Positions 37,572 to 46,718 are shown, counted from the first letter of the stretch. The stretch is 64,000 nucleotides of DNA from Aquimarina megaterium XH134 (GCF_000520975.1 NZ_JACB01000026.1:62001-126000), one strand, 5' to 3'. Notes: generated by a model not told the origin, from the sequence alone. Translations and numbers: made by a program.

Positions 37572-38405
37572 CTACTCGGTTATAAGCTTCTTACACAAGT
37601 AGATGATAAGAATAAACACATAAATCAATCCAGTAAACATAAGGTTAAAAACAACGATATCAACCCCTTTTGTCGTTGTGGGTTGAAAAATCATCGTACT
37701 TGTCGTAAGAGACATATGCATAAGAATTATTATACATAAACTTTGGGTGTGATCATATACCCAGACCATCAAAATTCTAAAAGCTGGTAAATGCGTAACG
37801 AGCTTTATGATCAGTAAGATTGCCAATGGAATATCTTCATCAGGGTCGCTATCCATGAAAAGAGGCAAATGCCATACTCCCCATATGACACCAACAATTA
37901 ACCCTGTAGTACCTATATTGAAATGTTGCCTCAATCTTGGGGTAGCAAATCCTGTCCAGCCAATTTCTTCAAAAAAACCGGCTAGAATACCACCTAGAAT
38001 TCCTCCAAGAACTAAAAAGAGAAGATCATCGGTAGAGAAAAGGATAGGAGAAAATTTAGAAGAAAAAAAAGAAAGGATTACATAGGTAAGTCCAAAAAGT
38101 AGCGGAGCAGAAAAAAGTGCGATTGCATACCATTGGGTGCTTACTTTCCATTTACCTATTCTGGTTATTAGTTGTTTAAAACTGGCTTTACCATTTTCAA
38201 AATAATTAACTAACAACCCTGCAATAAAAGGCCCTGCACACATAGCCAAAAATAGTAATGGAATTTGATTATCCGGTACTTCTTTCTGTCCGGTAAATCC
38301 GTCAATACCCATAATAAAAACTAGACCAGTCCACGAAATCAAAAAAGTGAGTAGAAAGTATATCAACAAAAGATGTTTTGCACGTATACCCAAGCTGTTT
38401 TTCAT
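37572..38405 (-). CDS. CPBP-family intramembrane metalloprotease
   Basis: A 277-residue membrane protein with about eight hydrophobic helices. It carries the CPBP (Abi, Rce1-like) motifs: FFEEIGWTGFATPRL, with the paired glutamates and downstream Arg, and WGVWHLPLF with the conserved His, then a third block MVWVYDHTQSLCIIILMHMSLTT with HxxxN/S-type geometry. Such enzymes cleave within membranes, and some process or give immunity to peptides. The gene stands alone and is oriented against the cellulase locus, with its end close to that locus. Substrate is not indicated by neighbours. Confidence 0.9.
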   Translation of the reverse strand: MKNSLGIRAKHLLLIYFLLTFLISWTGLVFIMGIDGFTGQKEVPDNQIPLLFLAMCAGPFIAGLLVNYFENGKASFKQLITRIGKWKVSTQWYAIALFSAPLLFGLTYVILSFFSSKFSPILFSTDDLLFLVLGGILGGILAGFFEEIGWTGFATPRLRQHFNIGTTGLIVGVIWGVWHLPLFMDSDPDEDIPLAILLIIKLVTHLPAFRILMVWVYDHTQSLCIIILMHMSLTTSTMIFQPTTTKGVDIVVFNLMFTGLIYVFILIIYLCKKLITE

Positions 38406-38639
38406 GTTATATCATAGTTTTATTTGAATCTTTTAGTACAACCTATTCTCGATACAATTTTTCTCCATTTTAATACGAAAAATCACTCGAATTGACGGTT
38501 TTTATCGTATATCTAAATATTAATCGGGCTGTGGTTTATAGTACTAAAATAATGAATCTTTTGGTATGATTTCAACTTTTAAAAGTGTGTTTTTGTCATG
38601 ATGTATCTTCAGCCCAAATACCAATAAAAACAACGAATC

Positions 38640-38708
38640 CCAAACCCTGAGCTGCCACACTGAGCCTGTCGAAGTGGTACCGAACCCTGAGCGTAGTCGA
38701 AGGGTGAG
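38640..38708. repeat. REP-like dispersed repeat unit
   Basis: CCCTGAGCTGCCACACTGAG, CCTGTCGAAGTGG, then CCGAACCCTGAGCGTAGTCG and AAGGGTGAG, the same family as 5229-5442. An ACTCGAATTGACGG block at 38475 resembles the inside of the element at 44544-44797. The rest of 38406-38746 is AT-rich without a gene. Confidence 0.65.
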
Positions 38709-38746
38709 CATAAAAACAAAACAAAAAACATCCCCCTATAAAATAA

Positions 38747-38782
38747 AAGAACCCTATACATCAAAACAGATATATAGGGCTT
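38747..38782 (-). terminator. Intrinsic terminator of the paralogue 2 lipoprotein gene
   Basis: On the minus strand GCCCTATATATC pairs with GATGTATAGGGTTC and is followed by TTTTATTTTA. It lies about 35 bp after the lipoprotein stop. Confidence 0.7.
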
Positions 38783-38818
38783 GTCATGTGTTGTTTTATA
38801 GCAAGATCAAGATTAATC

Positions 38819-39385
38819 TTAGTTACCGAGAATAACAGTATACGTGATATTAGCTACTTTCCAACCTCTTCCGCAACCATTAGATGCATTAGCACTTACC
38901 AGTGCTATTTTGTTAGGTGCTATTCGCTGTGCGATATCTGCTACATGAGAATCGAATTGATATTGATACTGATCCATGTTTATATCTCCGTCTCCATCGA
39001 TATAATATGAATAGTTATAGGTAAACTGTCTGGATTGAATAGGGATGATCAATGTTCCTTTGCTAAAAGAAATACAGTTAGAAAGATTTACATATTCTTC
39101 GATCTCTGCAGCGGCATCACTACCACATCCGATATCACTATCTAATGTGCATCCAACCCTTTTGGCAGTTGCCTGGTTGTTTTGATGTATCAATTTTTCT
39201 ACTAATTGTGGCATCGTAGGATCGTTTGATACGTCTTTTACACTTACAAACTGTTTTGAAGCATCTTGAACAGTTGCATTTTGTACCTCTTGTGCTTCGG
39301 GAGCATCAAGACCATCGTTTTGACATGCTATAAAAGTAACGGAGATAAAAGCAAACAGGCCTAATTTTAAAATGGATTTTTTCAT
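38819..39385 (-). CDS. Lipoprotein with EF-hand-like DGDGDIN calcium loop (paralogue 2)
   Basis: A 188-residue lipoprotein (signal MKKSILKLGLFAFISVTFIAC). It shares with the 2818-3324 product the blocks GCTLDSDIGCGSDAAAEIEEY and SYYIDGDGDINMDQYQ. The latter is a DxDxDxxxxD calcium-loop pattern. The region between signal and first cysteine is longer and rich in Gln and Asp. The C-terminus has one further cysteine and ends in a strand (VANITYTVILGN). The shared order of motifs shows common descent, but function is unknown. It has its own terminator and long 5' region, and no partner gene. Confidence 0.75.
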   Translation of the reverse strand: MKKSILKLGLFAFISVTFIACQNDGLDAPEAQEVQNATVQDASKQFVSVKDVSNDPTMPQLVEKLIHQNNQATAKRVGCTLDSDIGCGSDAAAEIEEYVNLSNCISFSKGTLIIPIQSRQFTYNYSYYIDGDGDINMDQYQYQFDSHVADIAQRIAPNKIALVSANASNGCGRGWKVANITYTVILGN

Positions 39386-39718
39386 TGTGTAAGATTTTAA
39401 GAATTTGGTTAATGATGATTCAAAACTATTTAAAAAACAGATGAGTTAGTTGTTCCTTTCTAATTGTTTACACAAACATAAAATCGAAGTATAAACCGTA
39501 AATAAATAATAATTTTCACTTTTTGGTAGTGTGGAAATTATTGGTTTCTCAACAGTATTATATGTTACTGTAATAATTCAAAAGCATTGATTTAACAGGG
39601 GTTATATTACATACATCTTTGTAGGGTCTAGAAATAATGTTGATAACATCTTTTATAGTAAACGAACTTCGATTATGTGTTTCGTGAACCAAGCCAAAGA
39701 ACTCAATTCTTGAAGTAG

Positions 39719-39790
39719 GAACCCTGAGGTGTTACGTTGAGCCTGCCGAAGTGTCGAAATACTCTCAAACGGTGAGCGTATATCGTATCA
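39719..39790. repeat. REP-like dispersed repeat unit
   Basis: GAACCCTGAGGTGTTACGTTGAG, GCCTGCCGAAGTG and a variant of the CGAAGGGTGAG unit. It lies in the gap 39386-40020, which otherwise contains no gene that could be supported. Confidence 0.6.
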
Positions 39791-40020
39791 CTCCTCAGCC
39801 CCCGATTCTAATTAAACAAAGGAAATTAATACCGCTCCTAATGCTGTTTTATCACGGTAAACAGGGGAGGCGGTGGCGGTAATAAATAATATATTTGTAG
39901 TGCATACCAATGATATACCATACATGTTATGAAATGAGCCATAACAATTGAATTGATACCAACCGAGATGTTCAATGGCGAATTCCATCTGACAACTAAA
40001 AAACAATAAAAAAAGAACAG

Positions 40021-41286
40021 ATGAAAAATACACTTATCTGTATCATACTATTTATTACATTTTTTTCTTATGCCCAGGAAATCAAGGTGCTTACACCAAC
40101 ACGTATTGAAGTACTGGACTTGAATACTACAGATGAAAAGGAGTTTAACAGAAACAGAAAAGCTTGTGAAGCCATTTGGGAACGCATGTCAAAGGGATTA
40201 AAAAAAGAAGACCTTACCCAGGAGGAGAAAGCAGAATTAGATAAGATGGTTGATGAAACAATGACTAATTATTGGGATATTGAAGGCCAGGGGTGTAGTT
40301 GGTATTGCGGTGGAGGACCATTTAAAGAAACTGCATCATCATATCTGGCCGATCAGGGAAACATAAATTATCATGCAGAGAATGCCATGGATCTTAACTA
40401 TAAAAATGCATGGGTAGAAGGAGTACCCGGATATGGAGTAGGAGAATACCTGGAATATAGTTTTTACCAGGGAAGCCCTCGCATCACAGAAATTATTGTT
40501 GTAAATGGGTATGTAAAAAGCGAAACGACCTGGCGAAACAATAGTAGAGTAAAAAAACTTAAAGTGTATGTTAAGAATCAACCCTATGCAATCCTAAATC
40601 TTACCGATCAACGTGCTGCACAACATTTTAAAGTAGATCCGATAGGTAAATTAGATAAGAGTATAGATTATATTACTTCAAAAAGTTTACCGCCCTGGAC
40701 TATGAAATTCGAGATTATGGAGGTGTATCCGGGAGATAAATATGAAGATACAGTACTTTCTGAAATCTATTTTGATGGAATTGATGTACACTGTTTTGCC
40801 AAAGGCACTTTGATTACTATGGCGGATCACACTCAAAAACCAATAGAGAATATACTAGTAGGAGAACAGGTACTTTCTTATGATCAATCTACAGGTAGCT
40901 ATATTACTGCGACCATTCAAGAACTGGCAAACCCAATACATGATGCTCTTATTACGCTTTCACTATCCAATGGTTCTACGATTACCTGTACCCGTGATCA
41001 TCCACTCTTATCTTCTTCTGGAGATTGGTTGTCTTATTCTCCCGGGAAAACACAGATGGCATACCGGTTTGATAATGTTAAACAGCTTAAAGCAGGGAGT
41101 ATATTACAAGCTAGTTCTCGTGCGGTGAAAATTTTAAATATCAAAGAAATTGATACTGCTCAACAAACGTATACTATCGTAAAGCTGGATAATGCCAATA
41201 CATTTATAGCTAATGGTATTGTGGTTGGTACCGAAGAATTACGTACGTTTAGAACATGTGATAGACATAAAATAGTAACAGAATGA
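40021..41286 (+). CDS. Secreted protein with NADase-type glycan-binding-like domain and C-terminal Hint domain
   Basis: A 421-residue protein with signal peptide (MKNTLICIILFITFFSYAQ). Residues about 80-255 resemble the discoidin-like glycan-binding domain found with NADases (AENAMDLNYKNAWVEGVPGYGVGEYLEY, then ITEIIVVNGY, then VKKLKVYV). Residues about 258-401 are a Hint domain of the hedgehog/intein type: C258 in HCFAKGTLITM, KPIENILVGEQVLSYD, the TCTRDHPLL block with the conserved T-H pair, then ANTFIANGIVVGTE. The usual terminal HN is replaced by GT, so splicing is unlikely, while N-terminal thioester cleavage may persist. About 20 residues follow. Processing or attachment of the N-terminal domain is inference. 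Confidence 0.8.
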   Translation: MKNTLICIILFITFFSYAQEIKVLTPTRIEVLDLNTTDEKEFNRNRKACEAIWERMSKGLKKEDLTQEEKAELDKMVDETMTNYWDIEGQGCSWYCGGGPFKETASSYLADQGNINYHAENAMDLNYKNAWVEGVPGYGVGEYLEYSFYQGSPRITEIIVVNGYVKSETTWRNNSRVKKLKVYVKNQPYAILNLTDQRAAQHFKVDPIGKLDKSIDYITSKSLPPWTMKFEIMEVYPGDKYEDTVLSEIYFDGIDVHCFAKGTLITMADHTQKPIENILVGEQVLSYDQSTGSYITATIQELANPIHDALITLSLSNGSTITCTRDHPLLSSSGDWLSYSPGKTQMAYRFDNVKQLKAGSILQASSRAVKILNIKEIDTAQQTYTIVKLDNANTFIANGIVVGTEELRTFRTCDRHKIVTE

Positions 41287-41335
41287 ATTGATCTTGTTGT
41301 ATGGTAATGAGAGGTTTATATTTGTATTGTGGATA

Positions 41336-42706
41336 TTAGTTTTTATGTATGTTCTGGCGAGCATATCCTTTTGCAATGGTATTTTGTGCTGGTTTGTAGC
41401 GCGGTGAAAAATCCAGGCTTGTAGGTGCACTATCGATAGAAGTTCTGGTATCCCATTGCCAAATATACATACCCGAAAACCATTCTTTACTCCATAATGA
41501 TTCAAATAATGCCTGGTATGCAAGCTGTTGGGTACGATCAGATTTTTTCTGATATAGGATACCCAAAGAAGACTGCCACTCCCATGGTTGTATTGCAGCA
41601 GAAGCTTCGCTTTTATACCCCACTTCTGTAAATAGTATCGGCTTTTGGTGTGTTCGAGATAAGGCTTCTAATGTTGTAATGTGAGTACTCCATCCCTTTT
41701 TTAAAGTAACCAGGTCGGGATGAGATTTTTTGGTAAGTGGAAAATATGCCTGTATACCAATATAATCTAATTCTTGCCAAAAATCGACATGTTTAAATTC
41801 TCCGTCCCAATTGGCGGCATAAGTAAGCTTACCATGATATATAGTTTTGATTTCCTGTACCAGGGCTTTCCATCGATCCGGCTGATGTTGTAACGATGAT
41901 CGTAGTTCGGTCCCTATACAGAATAGTTCAACTCCTGTTTTTTGAGCCATACGTGCATAATGGATCATATTGCTACGATAAGAATCAAACCAGGTATCCC
42001 AGTCGGTGGCAGAAGGTAACGAAATATCAGAGCGCCAGCCCTCGCTCATCCATAAATGTGGTTTTAGGTGTACATGAACTCCCTTTGCCCGTAATTGTGC
42101 AATACTGTTGATAAAAACAGAATCTCTCCTGGACCATTGCCCAATAGCTTTTGGGGTATCCATTTGTATGGTATGTTGATCTTTCTGGTATAAAAAAGGA
42201 ATAACAGCCACCCATTCTACATTGTTTTTTACTAGTGTAGTAATAGATTTTTTGTTTTGAGAACCCCAGCCAAATACACTCATTCCGCGATGTTTCCCAT
42301 CGATTTTATAAAGATCATTTGTCGTATTGCTAGTATTTTCAATAGAATAATCCCACTTATAAGAAAACTCTTCTACACTGTTAGTATATATAATAGCTTT
42401 ATAGATACCCAATAGGACAAAAAAAGGAATCACTACACCAAATAGTACTTGTTTCCCCATAATAATAAAGCCTTTGCGACGGTATATTCTTATGAAGTAT
42501 CGAATGAGTAAAAAGAGTATATAAAAAATGCTAAATGCGATATGGGTACTTACTAAAAATGCAGTATTCGGAAGTACTTCTATTAAGGTTTCAACAGATT
42601 TTTTAAAACTAATATCTGCTCTTAATGATAATGAAAGGAACAATAATACGATCAATATCCAGGTACTTACATATACTTTAGCAGCAGTAAAGAATTCCTT
42701 TTTCAT
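41336..42706 (-). CDS. Membrane-anchored GH113-like glycoside hydrolase
   Basis: A 456-residue protein. Three hydrophobic segments occupy the first 115 residues (YVSTWILIVLLFLSLSL, FLVSTHIAFSIFYILFLL, VLFGVVIPFFVLLGIY). The rest is a TIM-barrel hydrolase: GMSVFGWGS, VHLKPHLW, FCIGTELR (E267, probable acid/base) and LFTEVGYKS (E361, probable nucleophile), then IWQWDTR. These fit the clan GH-A family GH113, whose characterised members are beta-mannanases. The catalytic domain probably faces the periplasm. A membrane anchor with several helices is unusual. It lies convergent to the Hint-domain gene. Substrate remains uncertain. Confidence 0.75.
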   Translation of the reverse strand: MKKEFFTAAKVYVSTWILIVLLFLSLSLRADISFKKSVETLIEVLPNTAFLVSTHIAFSIFYILFLLIRYFIRIYRRKGFIIMGKQVLFGVVIPFFVLLGIYKAIIYTNSVEEFSYKWDYSIENTSNTTNDLYKIDGKHRGMSVFGWGSQNKKSITTLVKNNVEWVAVIPFLYQKDQHTIQMDTPKAIGQWSRRDSVFINSIAQLRAKGVHVHLKPHLWMSEGWRSDISLPSATDWDTWFDSYRSNMIHYARMAQKTGVELFCIGTELRSSLQHQPDRWKALVQEIKTIYHGKLTYAANWDGEFKHVDFWQELDYIGIQAYFPLTKKSHPDLVTLKKGWSTHITTLEALSRTHQKPILFTEVGYKSEASAAIQPWEWQSSLGILYQKKSDRTQQLAYQALFESLWSKEWFSGMYIWQWDTRTSIDSAPTSLDFSPRYKPAQNTIAKGYARQNIHKN

Positions 42707-42944
42707 TTCTAAATATATCTAAAAACTATTATCTATTAGAGGAGTATTGTCAAAAAACGTTACATCATGAATCTATAACCGGTCTAAGAAACGAAGCCCG
42801 AAAGAGCCTAATAAAATGGTGTATATTGATTAATTATCGAATATGATTCGGATTTACTGAGAAAACCATTCGGTTTTATATTGTATTTAAAAGGAAGCTA
42901 TATCTTTAAATAGAAGTATAATCCACACTTTAAATTATTATATC

Positions 42945-43169
42945 ATGGCAAATGAGATTAGAAAAGAATACAACAACGGAGAGATTACAGTAGTTTGGAA
43001 ACCTGGAAAATGTACTCACGCGGGTGTTTGTGTAAAGACCTTACCAGAAGTATACCAACCTAAGGAAAAACCATGGATCCGACCAGAGATGGCTACTTCT
43101 GAAGCATTAAAAAACCAGATCGAAAAATGTCCTTCTAGAGCCTTGACATTTTACGAAAATGCAAAGTAG
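42945..43169 (+). CDS. Divergent [4Fe-4S] mono-cluster protein (YjdI-like)
   Basis: A 74-residue protein matching the small YjdI/Fer4_19 family: EITVVWKPGKCTHAGVCVKTLPEVY, then KPWIRPEMA, then IEKCPSRALTF. C, C and C in C-x4-C ... C-P resemble the ligands of a single iron-sulfur cluster. It is soluble and cytosolic, with no signal. Family members are presumed electron carriers or sensors, with no established role. It is transcribed alone and followed by a strong terminator. Confidence 0.85.
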   Translation: MANEIRKEYNNGEITVVWKPGKCTHAGVCVKTLPEVYQPKEKPWIRPEMATSEALKNQIEKCPSRALTFYENAK

Positions 43170-43201
43170 TTATACCCTGAATTAATTAGGTACATGCCAG
43201 T

Positions 43202-43237
43202 AAAAAAGCATCTTGTTCTGTAACAAGATGCTTTTTT
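43202..43237 (+). terminator. Intrinsic terminator
   Basis: A 16-bp stem AAAAAAGCATCTTGTT / AACAAGATGCTTTTTT with a short loop and T tract lies 33 bp after the iron-sulfur protein gene. The gap to 43676 holds only the inverted-repeat element at 43522-43580. Confidence 0.9.
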
Positions 43238-43521
43238 AGAATCAAGCTAATTCAAAAATATGAGTCCCTGCAACAGGACTTCTCTTTACTTCTCGTTTGA
43301 TAAGCCTGTCAAAGGCCAATTGACTATTATGTTCACTTTATCATTTTAAAAATCTAAACCTATTGATCAAAGTTAGGATACAAACAGTACTCATAAAAGA
43401 GTGTAATGCCTAATGTAGACAGGTTAAATCCCCCTTTTTGATGGCAATTTTACTATTGAGTACTACTTTGTTTTCTTTGTAGAACACAAAGAAATTAATA
43501 TCCAGAGACGCTAGAAGAAGC

Positions 43522-43580
43522 CGTTGTGTATTTAGATAGTTTTTAATCAAAATCTGTCTATTCATTTAAAATGCACAACG
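43522..43580. repeat. Inverted-repeat element with GTTGTGTATT ends (copy 2)
   Basis: CGTTGTGTATTTA and TAAAATGCACAACG mirror each other across about 35 bp. The inner block AAATCTGTCTATTCA also matches AAATCTGTCAATTCA of copy 1. The element ends 97 bp before the start at 43677. Confidence 0.5.
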
Positions 43581-43676
43581 AGTTATAAAAACAAAAAACA
43601 GTATTGTGGACAGATGTTAAAAACTTGTTTTTACTTTCTGAAAAAATTGTGATTTCTTTGCCACCGGGAAAAAAAT

Positions 43677-44249
43677 ATGCATTTGGAACATCAGGAAAAG
43701 GAACACGTTAAGGTATACACGCGTTATAACTTCTTTAATAAAACGTATTGTGTATTCAGAGGAGCTTCGCTACGCGAAATCACCAGAAGAAAACCAAATT
43801 ACAGAAGTGAGTCGGGGAGTACCTATTATTATACAAAACATGGAGTATATAGAATGTCTAACCATTGGGGTAGAGCTGCAAAGTGCCAATGGAGACTAGT
43901 ATCTGATTTTCCTCCAGAAATTGACGATTTACGATTGGGATATGCAGATTGGGCAGATTTTAGAGAAAATCTGGATCCCGATGTAGATGCCTATTATATT
44001 TCGGTTGATTTTGAAACCAAAAAGGTAAGCTATATGCATAAAGATAATCCTGATTATGATCAGGTTGCTGTGCTACGTTCTGCAGATGCAACCCGAAAGC
44101 TTATCAAGCAAATCAAAAACCTTCTCGAAACCTACAAGTGGGCCAAATATTATGATTATGATGATCTGGATGAATTTCGTGAAGAGGTAATCACCAGGTT
44201 GATTAATAGCAACATCTCTTTAAATGAATTAAGACGTGAGCTGGTGTAG
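43677..44249 (+). CDS. Conserved hypothetical protein
   Basis: A 190-residue soluble protein. Features seen are an N-terminal VYTRYNFFNKTYCVFRGASLREITRRK, then TYYYTKHGVYRMSNHWGRAAKCQWRL, and an acidic-aromatic block DDLRLGYADWADFRENLDPD. A helical tail (IKQIKNLLETYKWAKYYDYDDLDEFREEV) completes it. No signal, membrane segment or known domain is seen. It may be cytosolic. The start is the ATG at 43677. It stands alone between two inverted-repeat elements of the same family. Confidence 0.6.
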   Translation: MHLEHQEKEHVKVYTRYNFFNKTYCVFRGASLREITRRKPNYRSESGSTYYYTKHGVYRMSNHWGRAAKCQWRLVSDFPPEIDDLRLGYADWADFRENLDPDVDAYYISVDFETKKVSYMHKDNPDYDQVAVLRSADATRKLIKQIKNLLETYKWAKYYDYDDLDEFREEVITRLINSNISLNELRRELV

Positions 44250-44543
44250 TTTAATCAACTACAGTATAAGCCAGATAAAATAGTAAAGTAAATAATGTGA
44301 GTTCTACGTAAGAAAATTTACTTGTTTTTGATACAATTTTCTACCGAAAATTACTCTGACTGACGTAAATTTTCAAGTAAATGCCTTTTGATGGCTTTTT
44401 TAAACTAAATCCTTAGATCGAATTCACGTTGAATATGTAATTCCTGGGGTTATCAAAGAATAGTAAAATAGGGGTAATGTATCTGGAATGGAAATGAAAA
44501 TTATAAATCATTTTTAAATATTTGCTATATATTTACTTTACCT

Positions 44544-44797
44544 GTTGTGCATTTTGATATTTTTGAATACCAAATTCGTCAATTAGAGTGCTTCGACCAT
44601 AGGAAGAAATGTATAGAGTCCTTCGATACACTCAGGATGACGAGGATTTGGAATCAAAAAAGCTATTCTCGATAGTTCTACAGAGCTTGCCGAAGTAGAA
44701 TTTTTCTCTATGTCATCTCGAGCGCAGTCGAGAGGTCACTATGAAAAACCACTCGAATTGACGCTTTTTTTATAGTATTAATTTTAAAATACACAAC
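44544..44797. repeat. Inverted-repeat element with GTTGTGCATT ends (copy 3), containing REP-like units
   Basis: The outer ends GTTGTGCATTTT (44544-44555) and AAAATACACAAC (44787-44797) are inverted. A second inner pair ATTCGTCAATTAGAGTG / CACTCGAATTGACG follows. REP-like units (CTTCGACC, CCTTCGATACACTCAGGATG, GAGCTTGCCGAAG, GAGCGCAGTCGAGAGG) fill the centre. It ends 21 bp before the AraC start at 44819. The rest of the gap 44250-44543 shows no gene. Confidence 0.55.
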
Positions 44798-44818
44798 GGG
44801 TTTACTTTTTATATTTTC

Positions 44819-45859
44819 ATGGATTTAGAGCGTCAATTATTATTTCTCTTTAGTGCACTAGGAGCATTAAACGGGTTTTTGTTAAGTTTTTATTTTGCTT
44901 TCTTTTCTAAGAAAAGAGGACTGTCTAATTATTTCCTGTCGGCACTTTTATTTGTATTAAGTGTACGAATACTAAAATCCGTTTTCTTTTATTTTAATCC
45001 AGCATTATCAGAAGTATTTATTCAAATAGGGCTTTCGGCTTGTGTTCTAATAGGTCCTTTTTTATACTTGTATACCAGAAGTTTGATAGTTGAGTCCAAA
45101 CGTAATGGCTGGTGGTTATTTCATGTTATCCCTGTTCTGTTAGTAGTCATTGTATTAAGCATTATATATCCGTATTGGGAACATAAAAGATTATGGTCAG
45201 GAAACTTGGTTAAAATCATATATCTACAATGGCTTTTGTATATTATATGTACAGCGATTCAATTAAAAACGGTTTTTAAGACATTGTTTTCTAAAGAGCA
45301 TAAAATAAAACAATTAGAAATTTGGGTTTTAAGTGTATTTGGTGGAGTATTTATTATCTGGATGGGATATAATATTGGATCTTACACATCGTATATCGTA
45401 GGTGCACTTTCGTTTTCGTTTGTGTTTTTTCTGTTAATTCTATTTTGGGTATTGAAAAGAAATAAAACGTCTTTGTTTTTTGAAGAAACGATTAAATACG
45501 CGGATAAAAAGATAGACCATGATGAAGCAAATAAGTTTCAAATCAGATTAGATGGTATGATTAAAGAAAAGAAGTTATTTAAAAACCCGGATTTAAAACT
45601 TGCAGACGTTTCTAAACAACTGCACGTTTTACCGCATTACTTGTCTCAATTTCTAAATGACAATCTGGGAAAAAGCTTCCCTCTATTTATTAACGAATAT
45701 AGAATCGAGGAAGCCAAGCAACTTTTGGTTGACGAAGGCAATTATACTACAGAAGCTGTTGGGTATGAGTGTGGATTTAATTCGAAATCAACATTTTATA
45801 CTACCTTTAAAAAGATAGTTGGTAAGACTCCGGCGGCATATAAAAAAGAAACAGAATAG
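44819..45859 (+). CDS. AraC-family regulator with N-terminal membrane sensor domain
   Basis: A 346-residue protein. Residues 1-215 contain about seven hydrophobic helices (LLFLFSALGALNGFLLSFYF, YFLSALLFVLSVRIL, VFIQIGLSACVLIGPFLYLY, WLFHVIPVLLVVIVLSI, and others). Residues about 245-346 form the AraC DNA-binding domain: LKLADVSKQLHVLPHYLSQFLND, then INEYRIEEAKQLL, then YTTEAVGYECGFNSKSTFYTTFKKIVGKTPAAYKKE, with both helix-turn-helix units. This membrane-sensor AraC layout recurs at 60355-61422. The PfpI-like gene lies 88 bp downstream, and is the likely target or partner. Signal unknown. Confidence 0.85.
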   Translation: MDLERQLLFLFSALGALNGFLLSFYFAFFSKKRGLSNYFLSALLFVLSVRILKSVFFYFNPALSEVFIQIGLSACVLIGPFLYLYTRSLIVESKRNGWWLFHVIPVLLVVIVLSIIYPYWEHKRLWSGNLVKIIYLQWLLYIICTAIQLKTVFKTLFSKEHKIKQLEIWVLSVFGGVFIIWMGYNIGSYTSYIVGALSFSFVFFLLILFWVLKRNKTSLFFEETIKYADKKIDHDEANKFQIRLDGMIKEKKLFKNPDLKLADVSKQLHVLPHYLSQFLNDNLGKSFPLFINEYRIEEAKQLLVDEGNYTTEAVGYECGFNSKSTFYTTFKKIVGKTPAAYKKETE

Positions 45860-45947
45860 TTCTAATTTATAAATCAGTACTTCTGATTTATAATATATAA
45901 ACCAATACAGGTGAGGATTTTTCAAATTTGCTGAAAATTAATTCAGT

Positions 45948-46700
45948 ATGAGAAATTGTATAGTATCATTTTTGGTGGTTTTTCTTTTTATGGGGTGCTC
46001 GGCATCTTCAAAAGATAAGATTTTGTTTGTTACCTCTAATCAACGTACCTACGGAGACACAACTCTAAAAACGGCTAATCATTTTGCAGAAATCGTATTG
46101 GCCTATGATGTATTTATAAAATCTGGCTACCAGGTTGATTTTGTAAGCCCAGAAGGTGGCGAAATACCAATAGGATATATAAATACCTCAGATCCTATTC
46201 AAAAAAAATATTTAGACGACTTAGATTTTATGAATTTATTTAAAAATACGTACTCACCAGATGCTATTGATGCAAAAAACTATAAAGCGGTCTATTATAG
46301 TGGTGGTGGGGCTGCTATGTTCGGGGTTCCTGAGAATAAAGCCATACAGAGTATCTCAAGGAAAATTTATGAGAATACAGGAATTGTATCAACCATTTGT
46401 CACGGAACTGCAGGAATTGTAAATTTAAAGTTAACAAATGGAAAATATCTGTATGAAGAAAAAGAGGTAAATGGTTTTGCTGATGCTTTTGAAAATAAAA
46501 ACAAAGCGTATTATAAAACTTTTCCCTTTTCTATTGAAGAGGCTATTACTAAAAATGGTGGAAATTTCACCTATTCTAAAAAAGGATGGGATAATCATTA
46601 TATAGTTGATGGTAGATTAATTACCGGACAAGACCCTACAGCATCTGAATCCGTGGCAAAACAAGTTGTAGCAATGCTTAAGAAAACAAATCATAAATAA
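45948..46700 (+). CDS. DJ-1/PfpI-family protein, lipoprotein (module 1)
   Basis: A 250-residue protein with a lipoprotein signal (FLVVFLFMGCSASS). The mature part matches type 1 glutamine-amidotransferase-like DJ-1/PfpI proteins: KILFVTSNQRTYGD, VDFVSPEGGEIP, YSGGGAAMFGVPEN and ISTICHGTAGI with the nucleophilic Cys (C151, in the nucleophile elbow). The C-terminus has GQDPTASESVAKQVV. Members act as chaperones, glyoxalases or hydrolases, so the activity is not predictable. It is followed at 18 bp by the NTF2-like genes, probably as one transcript. A paralogue with the same fold is at 59160-60263. Confidence 0.82.
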   Translation: MRNCIVSFLVVFLFMGCSASSKDKILFVTSNQRTYGDTTLKTANHFAEIVLAYDVFIKSGYQVDFVSPEGGEIPIGYINTSDPIQKKYLDDLDFMNLFKNTYSPDAIDAKNYKAVYYSGGGAAMFGVPENKAIQSISRKIYENTGIVSTICHGTAGIVNLKLTNGKYLYEEKEVNGFADAFENKNKAYYKTFPFSIEEAITKNGGNFTYSKKGWDNHYIVDGRLITGQDPTASESVAKQVVAMLKKTNHK

Positions 46701-46718
46701 CTTAAAATAAATAAACAG

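Noticed and set aside
39812-40033. Minus-strand frame of 73 codons
   Set aside because: It overlaps the start of the Hint-domain gene and shows no similarity or coding pattern.
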